From: a virus
IMG/VR virus record: IMGVR_UViG_3300042400_001014
Coordinates: 1-23,828 of that record
Strand: one strand, 5' to 3'
DNA length: 23,828 nt
Below the pieces are notes generated by a model that saw nothing but the letters and a program-made list of their open reading frames with translations, searched no databases and was not told where the DNA came from. The position numbers and the translations under genes are program-made. Positions 18,529 through 23,828 of the stretch are shown one piece after another; positions within the stretch are counted from its first letter, which is position 1; each line of letters starts with the position of its first letter.

Positions 18529-18999
18529 ATGATACGACACTCTAATTCCGACGCAATAGACGTTATTTTTGACGAGAAAGATAAGTCAAAAGTTTTATAT
18601 ATGAGCGATGCTCATAGCAACACTCCCCCCATGATAAGCGAACAAGCGGCACTTGAGTCTTTACTCTCTCGCTATGACTATCAGCTTATAAATTCCACAA
18701 ATAAAATGCGCCAATTTGTCTTGGCAAAGCTTTTTAGAATTGCTAATGAGTCTGAAGATGAAAAAAACGCACTCAAAGCATTAGAGACACTTGGGCGTGT
18801 TACCGAGATTGGCTTATTTACAACTAAGATTGAAGTCTCTGTGGCTGATAAGCCAACATCCGATCTAGAGTCTGAACTCAGGGGCTTATTAAAGAACTAT
18901 GCCAAACCTGAAAAAGAAGTTGTACCAGAACTTACTGATGAAGAGCTACGTGGTTACAGTGTTGATGAAGAGGTAGAGTCTGCGGACGAAGATGAATGA
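18529..18999 (+). CDS. terS: terminase small subunit
   Basis: The 156-residue protein precedes and overlaps the large terminase gene by 4 bp (ATGA). The central part NKMRQFVLAKLFRIANESEDEKNALKALETLGRVTEIGLF matches small terminase subunits of tailed phages, which carry this helical block followed by TTKIEVSV. The C-terminus is acidic (DEEVESADEDE). It should form a ring that recognises phage DNA and hands it to TerL. The N-terminal 30 residues are variable and an HTH is not obvious. The ribosome site is weak, so the exact start is less sure than the frame. Confidence 0.85.
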   Translation: MIRHSNSDAIDVIFDEKDKSKVLYMSDAHSNTPPMISEQAALESLLSRYDYQLINSTNKMRQFVLAKLFRIANESEDEKNALKALETLGRVTEIGLFTTKIEVSVADKPTSDLESELRGLLKNYAKPEKEVVPELTDEELRGYSVDEEVESADEDE

Positions 19000-20528
19000 G
19001 TAATCATTTAGGTAATATTGCTCTAAATGAGGAAATACTTACTGCTGCCCTTGCAGCTGCGCCAGTTAGTGAACGAGCAAAGCTTGTTGAATTGATTGAT
19101 GAATTGCATAGACGACATGCGCGGGAACAGGCACAGGTAAATTTCTTAGCCTTTGTGCAAAAGGTATGGCCTGGATTTATTTATGGTCGCCACCATGCCA
19201 GAATGGCACAAGAATTTGAAAAAGTAGTTAACGGCGAGAATAAGCGGCTAATTATTAACCTTGGTCCAAGGCATACTAAGTCTGAGTTTGGGTCTTTTTT
19301 ATTACCAGCGTGGTTTCTTGGTAAGTATCCTGATAAAAAGATCATACAATGCTCGCACACAGCCGAACTTGCTGTAGGTTTTGGTCGTAAGGTTCGTAAC
19401 TTAGTGGCTAATCCGCTCTATCAGGAAGTGTTTCCTGGTGTGGAGCTGCAGACTGACTCTAAAGCTGCGGGTAGATGGAACACCAGTGCAGGTGGCAACT
19501 ACTTTGCGATCGGTGTCGGTGGTGCTGTAACAGGTATTGGTGCGGATATACTCATCATTGATGATCCACACTCGGAACAAGAGGCAGCAATAGCTGCAAG
19601 TAACCCTGAGATCTACGATAAGGTCTATGAGTGGTACACATCAGGGCCTAGGCAGCGGCTACAGCCTGGTGGGGCCATAATTATTGTTCAAACCCGATGG
19701 TCGAAACGAGATTTAACTGGACAAGTTAGGCAAAAAGAGTTAAATGGGGGTGGAGACAAGTGGCGTGTGGTAGAACTTCCTGCTATTCTACCTTCAGGTA
19801 AGCCCTTATGGCCTGAGTTTTGGACAATAGAAGAGTTAGAGGCTACTAGAAACGCCATTGATGTTTCAAAATGGCAAGCTCAGTATCAACAGAACCCAAC
19901 TTCTGAAGAAGGGGCGATAGTTAAACGTGAATGGTGGCAGAAATGGGAGAGTGATTCCCCACCACCTACAGATTTTATACTGCAAACGTGGGATACTGCG
20001 TTTGAAAAACACAACCGAGCAGACTATTCTGCATGTATTACGTGGGGAGTGTTCTATCACGCTGATGAAAATGGTATTACTCAAGCCAATATCATTATGC
20101 TAGATGCCAAACGTGATCGTATGGAGTTTCCTAGGCTTAAGGAGGCTGTGTTAGATGAGTATAAGTACTGGCAGCCCGATGCTTTGATCATAGAAAAGAA
20201 AGCCTCTGGTGCGCCTTTAATTTATGAGTTGCGAGCAACAGGTGTTCCAGTGTCAGAATTTACACCAAGTCGTGGTAATGATAAGATTTCTAGATTAAAT
20301 GCTGTTGCTGATGTATTTGCATCTGGTAGAGTATGGGTTCCAAACACTCGTTGGGCAGATGAGGTTATAGAGGAAGTAGCATCATTTCCTGCAGGGCAAC
20401 ACGATGACTATGTGGACTGCGTATCAATGGGAATCTCTCGATTTAGGAAAGGCGGATTCTTAAGTTTGCGTTTGGACTCTGACGATATGGATAGTGATTT
20501 TACACCAAGACAAGCAGCGTATTATTAA
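18996..20528 (+). CDS. terL: terminase large subunit
   Basis: The 510-residue packaging motor has an N-terminal ATPase: Walker A GPRHTKS (90-96), an adenine-binding segment around residue 66, Walker B ILIIDDP (185-191) with the catalytic acid, and VQTRW (231-235) as coupling motif. The C-terminal RNase H-like nuclease has FILQTWDTAFEKHNRADYS (D333 of the first metal site), LIIEKKASGAPL (Glu in the second strand) and AGQHDDYVDC (the third acid). It pumps DNA into the procapsid through the portal and cuts the concatemer. The size is normal for the family. The start overlaps TerS; the stop is directly followed by a 32-residue membrane peptide and then the portal. Confidence 0.95.
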   Translation: MSNHLGNIALNEEILTAALAAAPVSERAKLVELIDELHRRHAREQAQVNFLAFVQKVWPGFIYGRHHARMAQEFEKVVNGENKRLIINLGPRHTKSEFGSFLLPAWFLGKYPDKKIIQCSHTAELAVGFGRKVRNLVANPLYQEVFPGVELQTDSKAAGRWNTSAGGNYFAIGVGGAVTGIGADILIIDDPHSEQEAAIAASNPEIYDKVYEWYTSGPRQRLQPGGAIIIVQTRWSKRDLTGQVRQKELNGGGDKWRVVELPAILPSGKPLWPEFWTIEELEATRNAIDVSKWQAQYQQNPTSEEGAIVKREWWQKWESDSPPPTDFILQTWDTAFEKHNRADYSACITWGVFYHADENGITQANIIMLDAKRDRMEFPRLKEAVLDEYKYWQPDALIIEKKASGAPLIYELRATGVPVSEFTPSRGNDKISRLNAVADVFASGRVWVPNTRWADEVIEEVASFPAGQHDDYVDCVSMGISRFRKGGFLSLRLDSDDMDSDFTPRQAAYY

Positions 20529-20627
20529 ATGAATAAAGAATTTAAACAAATGTTAATAGAATTTTTAGGGTGTGCATTGTTAGTATTGGCAGCCTGCTAT
20601 GTTTTAACACTTATAACTCCCTGTTAA
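20529..20627 (+). CDS. 32-residue membrane peptide between terL and portal
   Basis: The frame MNKEFKQMLIEFLGCALLVL... begins one base after the TerL stop (TAAATG) and ends TLITPC. Residues 10-30 form a single membrane span; three Cys are present. No ribosome site is seen, so translation would depend on reinitiation after TerL. The absence of another use for the gap supports it, but a frame of 32 codons can arise by chance. If real, it is a small membrane protein of unknown role. Confidence 0.5.
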   Translation: MNKEFKQMLIEFLGCALLVLAACYVLTLITPC

Positions 20628-20640
20628 ATAAGGAAACATA

Positions 20641-23229
20641 ATGATAGATAAAAGTGTAAACCCGGCCCCTATGGGCTTAGATGCCATAGATCAAGAAGAA
20701 GACCTAAATCAAGAACCTCTTGAAATTGAGATTGAAGATCCTGAGTCAGTAACGATAAGTCATGGTGATGAGATTATTCTTCAGATCCAAAAAGAAGTTG
20801 ATGAAGAAAAGTTTAATGCAAACCTTGCTGAAGAGATTGATGATGCAACTCTTGACTCTCTAGCTTCAGATCTTATTAATGACTTTGAGTCTGATGTAAG
20901 CGCACGTAAAGACTGGGTACAGACTTATGTCGATGGGTTAGAGTTGTTAGGTCTTAAGATGGAAGAACGCTCAGAACCTTGGGAAGGCGCATGTGGCGTG
21001 TATCACCCACTATTAACTGAGGCTGTTATTAAGTTCCAAGCTGAGACAATTACTGCTACATTTCCTGCGTCTGGACCAGTTAAAACACAAATAATAGGTA
21101 AAGAAACAGAAGATAAGAAAGAAGCTGCACAGCGTGTTCAGGACGATATGAACTACCAGCTTACTGATGTTATGACTGAGTATAGACCAGAGCATGAACG
21201 CATGTTATGGGGCTTAGGATTAGCAGGTAATGCGTTTAAGAAAGTATATTATGACCCATACTTAACTCGACAAGTATCTATGTACGTACCTGCTGAAGAT
21301 GTAGTTGTACCATATGGCGCATCAAGCCTTGAGTCTGCAGAACGTGTAACCCATGTAATGCGTAAGACTGAGAATGAAATACGTAGACTGCAGTATGAGG
21401 GTTTTTACAGAGATGTAGACCTTGGTGAACCTTCCAATACTATGGATGACGTTGAGAAGAAGATAGCTGATAAGCTTGGGTTTAGAGCGTCAACGGATGA
21501 TCGGTTTAAGTTGTTAGAAATGCATGTTGAGATCAATTTAGAAGGGTTTGAACATGAAGATCATGATGGTAAGAAAACTGACATAGCCCTGCCTTATGTA
21601 GTTACTATTGAAAAAGGCACTGGAACTATCCTTTCAATTCGCAGAAATTGGGACCCTGAAGATGAATCATGTAAAAAACGCAATCACTTCGTTCACTATG
21701 GCTATGTGCCGGGTTTTGGCTTTTATTGTTTTGGGCTTATTCATCTTATTGGTGCTTTTGCCAAGTCTAGTACTTCAATCCTTCGCCAGTTGGTTGACGC
21801 GGGCACTCTCAGTAATCTTCCGGGGGGCTTTAAAACTAGAGGATTAAGAGTTAAGGGTGATGATACTCCGATTGCTCCGGGCGAGTGGAGGGATGTAGAT
21901 GTACCATCTGGTGTAATGCGTGATAACTTCATGCCACTGCCGTACAAAGAACCAAGCCAAACACTATTAACTCTACTACAAGGAATCGTTGATGAAGGTC
22001 GCCGTTTTGCTGGGGCTGCTGATCTTGCTGTCTCTGATATGTCCTCTAATAGTCCTGTTGGTACAACATTGGCTGTACTCGAGCGAACCCTTAAAGTAAT
22101 GAGCGCAGTTCAGTCGCGTATTCACTACTCGATGAAACAAGAGTTTATTTTACTACGTAACATTATTAGAGATTATTGCCCAGAGGAATATGCATATGAG
22201 CCCACAGAAGGTAGTAGACACGCTAAGAAAGCTGATTATGATTTGGTGTATGTTTTACCTGTCTCTGACCCAAATGCCGCAACTATGGCACAAAAGGTCG
22301 TCCAATACCAAGCAGCCTTACAACTAGCACAAGGCGCACCACAGCTATATAACATGCCTGTATTACACAGGCAAATGCTGGAAGTACTAGGTATACCTAA
22401 CTATCAAAAGTTAGTGCCTATGGAAGATGATATGAAACCTCGTGACCCAGTTACAGAGAATCAAAACATCCTCAAAAACAAACCTGTTAAAGCATTTTTG
22501 TACCAAGATCATCAAGCTCATATTGCTGTACATATGTCTGCTATGCAAGATCCTAAAGTTCAAATGGTTATTCAACAGTCTATGGGTCAAAACCCACAAG
22601 CTCTAGCGGCATTACAAGCGGCAATGTCTGCACATATTAATGAGCACTTAGGGTATGAGTATAGAAAACAGATTGAGCAAACTATGGGTATGGATATTCC
22701 TAACTACGGTGAAGATGATACTGACAACCAAGTGACTATACCTGAAGCTATGGAAGTTCAAATCTCCAAATTAGCAGCTCAGGCATCACAACAGTTGTTA
22801 CAGCAAAATCAACAAGAAGCTCAAGCACAACGAAATCAACAGAAAGCTCAGGATCCGTTGATACAAATGCAACAACAAGAGCTGCAACTTAAAGCTCAGG
22901 ACTTGCAACGCAAAGTAGCTAAAGATCAGTCTGATGCTCAGTTGGAAGCTATGAAGATACAAGTTGATCGTGAGCGTATTGGTGCTCAACAACAGTCTAC
23001 AGGAGCACAAATCTCAGCTAAGATGCAAGATACGCAAGCTCAATTACGAGCAAAGCAAGATGAGATGGCAGCTAAGTTAGGTGTGGATGTAGCACTTAAA
23101 GAAAGTGAGCGTGCACACCATAAGCAGCAAACTAATCAACAGCATGACCATGCTAAGTTCTTAGCTGAAAGACAAGCACAAATAGCTGAAAGACAAGCTG
23201 AAAGACAGGTAGAAAAACGCAAAAAATAA
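20641..23229 (+). CDS. portal protein with long Gln-rich C-terminal coil
   Basis: The 862-residue protein is a portal of the type used by podovirus-like phages. The core has LINDFESDVSARKDWVQTYV, PWEGACGVYHPLLTEAVIKF, a stretch around GLGLAGNAFKKVYYDP, VPAEDVVVPYGASSLESAE, and SPVGTTLAVLERTLKVMSAV near the middle. The dodecamer of this protein forms the DNA gate that TerL docks on. About 150 C-terminal residues are Gln/Ala/Lys-rich and predicted to be coiled coil (from about ISKLAAQASQQLLQQ to the end), which is longer than in many portals and may form a barrel or tail. AAGGA precedes the ATG. Confidence 0.92.
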   Translation: MIDKSVNPAPMGLDAIDQEEDLNQEPLEIEIEDPESVTISHGDEIILQIQKEVDEEKFNANLAEEIDDATLDSLASDLINDFESDVSARKDWVQTYVDGLELLGLKMEERSEPWEGACGVYHPLLTEAVIKFQAETITATFPASGPVKTQIIGKETEDKKEAAQRVQDDMNYQLTDVMTEYRPEHERMLWGLGLAGNAFKKVYYDPYLTRQVSMYVPAEDVVVPYGASSLESAERVTHVMRKTENEIRRLQYEGFYRDVDLGEPSNTMDDVEKKIADKLGFRASTDDRFKLLEMHVEINLEGFEHEDHDGKKTDIALPYVVTIEKGTGTILSIRRNWDPEDESCKKRNHFVHYGYVPGFGFYCFGLIHLIGAFAKSSTSILRQLVDAGTLSNLPGGFKTRGLRVKGDDTPIAPGEWRDVDVPSGVMRDNFMPLPYKEPSQTLLTLLQGIVDEGRRFAGAADLAVSDMSSNSPVGTTLAVLERTLKVMSAVQSRIHYSMKQEFILLRNIIRDYCPEEYAYEPTEGSRHAKKADYDLVYVLPVSDPNAATMAQKVVQYQAALQLAQGAPQLYNMPVLHRQMLEVLGIPNYQKLVPMEDDMKPRDPVTENQNILKNKPVKAFLYQDHQAHIAVHMSAMQDPKVQMVIQQSMGQNPQALAALQAAMSAHINEHLGYEYRKQIEQTMGMDIPNYGEDDTDNQVTIPEAMEVQISKLAAQASQQLLQQNQQEAQAQRNQQKAQDPLIQMQQQELQLKAQDLQRKVAKDQSDAQLEAMKIQVDRERIGAQQQSTGAQISAKMQDTQAQLRAKQDEMAAKLGVDVALKESERAHHKQQTNQQHDHAKFLAERQAQIAERQAERQVEKRKK

Positions 23230-23233
23230 CCTA

Positions 23234-23256
23234 GAGGCCGCGTCACTTGTGGCCTC
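23234..23256 (+). other. stem-loop after the portal gene, no T-run
   Basis: GAGGCC and GGCCTC form a perfect 6-bp stem around an 11-base loop, 5 bp after the stop codon. No T-run follows, so it is not a standard terminator. It could stabilise the 3' end of the portal message or reduce flow to the next genes. Confidence 0.45.
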
Positions 23257-23280
23257 AGCAACAGCATTTGGAGATAAATA

Positions 23281-23472
23281 ATGGATAGAGAAGCGGAGAT
23301 TCTCTTTAAACAAATTGATGACAGAGTAGCGTTATTAACACAAGCGTTAGCGTCTGGTAGAGCAGAGGATTATGCAGCATATAAGTACATATGTGGGCAG
23401 ATCCAAGGTTTAGACCAAGCGCGAAGCGCCATAGAAGTACTAACTAAAAAACTGGAGTTCGAAGACGAATGA
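23281..23472 (+). CDS. small head-module protein of unknown function
   Basis: The 63-residue protein (MDREAEILFKQIDDRVALLT...) contains DYAAYKYICGQIQGLDQARSAI, the 'YK-x-x-C/L-G-x-I-x-G-L' pattern of a short helical protein often found between portal and co-chaperonin or scaffolding genes of related phages. Its role is not established. GGAG precedes the ATG, and its stop overlaps the GroES-like gene (ATGA), so the two are coupled. Confidence 0.8.
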   Translation: MDREAEILFKQIDDRVALLTQALASGRAEDYAAYKYICGQIQGLDQARSAIEVLTKKLEFEDE

Positions 23473-23828
23473 GTAAAATCCTAATTGGATCCAATCCAAA
23501 CAACCCCCAAGTCGTAGGGTCGGTAGACCTTGAGGCTACTAATGAAGAAAAGGCAACACAACTGCCTACACCAACAGGATACCGTATACTGTGTGCGTTA
23601 CCTGAAGTGGAGAAAGAGTATGAAAGCGGTCTTCTTAAAGCTGATGAAACATTGCGTCATGAAGGTCTTTTGGCTACTGTGTTGTTTGTTGTGGCTATGG
23701 GCCCTGATTGCTATGGTGACAAAGACCGTTTTCCTACTGGCCCTTGGTGCAAAGTTGGGGATTTTGTCCTTGTAAGACCTAACGCTGGCACTCGACTAAA
23801 GATACACGGTACAGAGATGCGCATGATT
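23469..23828 (+). CDS. GroES-like co-chaperonin, 3' end outside the window
   Basis: The frame is open for 120 residues up to the last base. It starts MSKILIGSNPNNPQVVGSVD and then shows the Cpn10 beta-barrel: PTGYRILCALPEVEKEYESG, LLATVLFVVAMGPDCYGDKD, RFPTGPWCKVGDFVLVRPNA, followed by GTRLKIHGTEMRM. This matches the phage GroES-like proteins, with the mobile loop region around the EYESGLLKADETL segment. Like T4 gp31 it probably works with host GroEL to fold the capsid protein. The start overlaps the preceding stop (ATGA). A short competing frame at 23530-23775 is only a shadow of this gene. Confidence 0.85.
   Translation, partial: MSKILIGSNPNNPQVVGSVDLEATNEEKATQLPTPTGYRILCALPEVEKEYESGLLKADETLRHEGLLATVLFVVAMGPDCYGDKDRFPTGPWCKVGDFVLVRPNAGTRLKIHGTEMRMI

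Noticed and set aside
23530-23775. 81-codon rightward frame near the window end
   Set aside because: It lies in another frame of the GroES-like gene, which has the recognised fold and coupling.
1-23828. Temperate phage with integrase or attachment site in the window
   Set aside because: No integrase, excisionase or tRNA-like att core is visible. The Cro-like and KilA-N genes alone do not prove lysogeny.
1-23828. tRNA genes
   Set aside because: No cloverleaf with a TTCRA arm was noticed in the gaps; a covariance search was not possible here.

Overview
The window is a contiguous piece of an AT-rich tailed double-stranded DNA phage genome (Caudoviricetes), probably with a proteobacterial host. 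A phage origin is shown by adjacent small and large terminase genes, a portal gene, a family B DNA polymerase with DUF2815 and DUF2800 partners, a primase-helicase, a KilA-N protein, a SleB-type lysin and many short, tightly overlapping reading frames. Clear Shine-Dalgarno sites and a YdaS/Cro-like regulator point to a proteobacterial host. No integrase, tRNA, rRNA or CRISPR array is visible. Portal and terminase types suggest a podovirus-like or related virion, but morphology cannot be decided from this piece.

Layout. (1) 1-7117, all leftward: a truncated HNH endonuclease, a small secreted protein and a 56-residue protein with their own promoter and tandem palindromic operator; then the replication and recombination block (SNF2 helicase, VRR-NUC nuclease, 54-residue protein, family B polymerase, DUF2815 ssDNA-binding-like protein, DUF2800 RecB/Cas4-like protein and small genes). 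(2) 7118-7205, a divergent control region with repeated TGTTGAC/TGTTAAG half-sites. (3) 7206-9989, rightward: YdaS/Cro-like regulator and an 853-residue primase-helicase, closed by a strong terminator. (4) 10038-12311: a leftward ribbon-helix-helix-like gene, an AT-rich gap rich in GTCCT/AGGAC, a rightward Cys/His protein, a leftward SleB hydrolase and a leftward KilA-N gene behind a 56-bp palindromic promoter. (5) 12465-17692, leftward: a long run of about 19 mostly tiny coupled genes, of which only a cytosine-methyltransferase-like protein and a Gp88-like protein are recognisable. Several of these genes were added here by reading the strand directly (29-55 residues). (6) 17693-18528: 836 bp without genes, filled with four kinds of tandem repeat. 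(7) 18529 to the end, rightward: the packaging and head genes TerS, TerL, a 32-residue membrane peptide, portal, a 63-residue protein and a GroES-like co-chaperonin cut by the window end.

How it fits together. The leftward block and the primase-helicase together make a near-complete replisome: polymerase, SSB-like protein, helicases, primase and nucleases. A recurrent 19-bp operator, TGTTRAS-N5-GTYAACA, sits on the -35 box of promoters for the DUF2815 gene, two promoters in the small-gene region and the promoter at 17756-17788, and occurs beside the Cro-like gene. This suggests one repressor controls early leftward transcription. The most unusual features are the composite repeat block before the terminase genes, the symmetric palindromic promoter upstream of kilA-N, the shared operator and the duplicated 75-bp promoter cassette.
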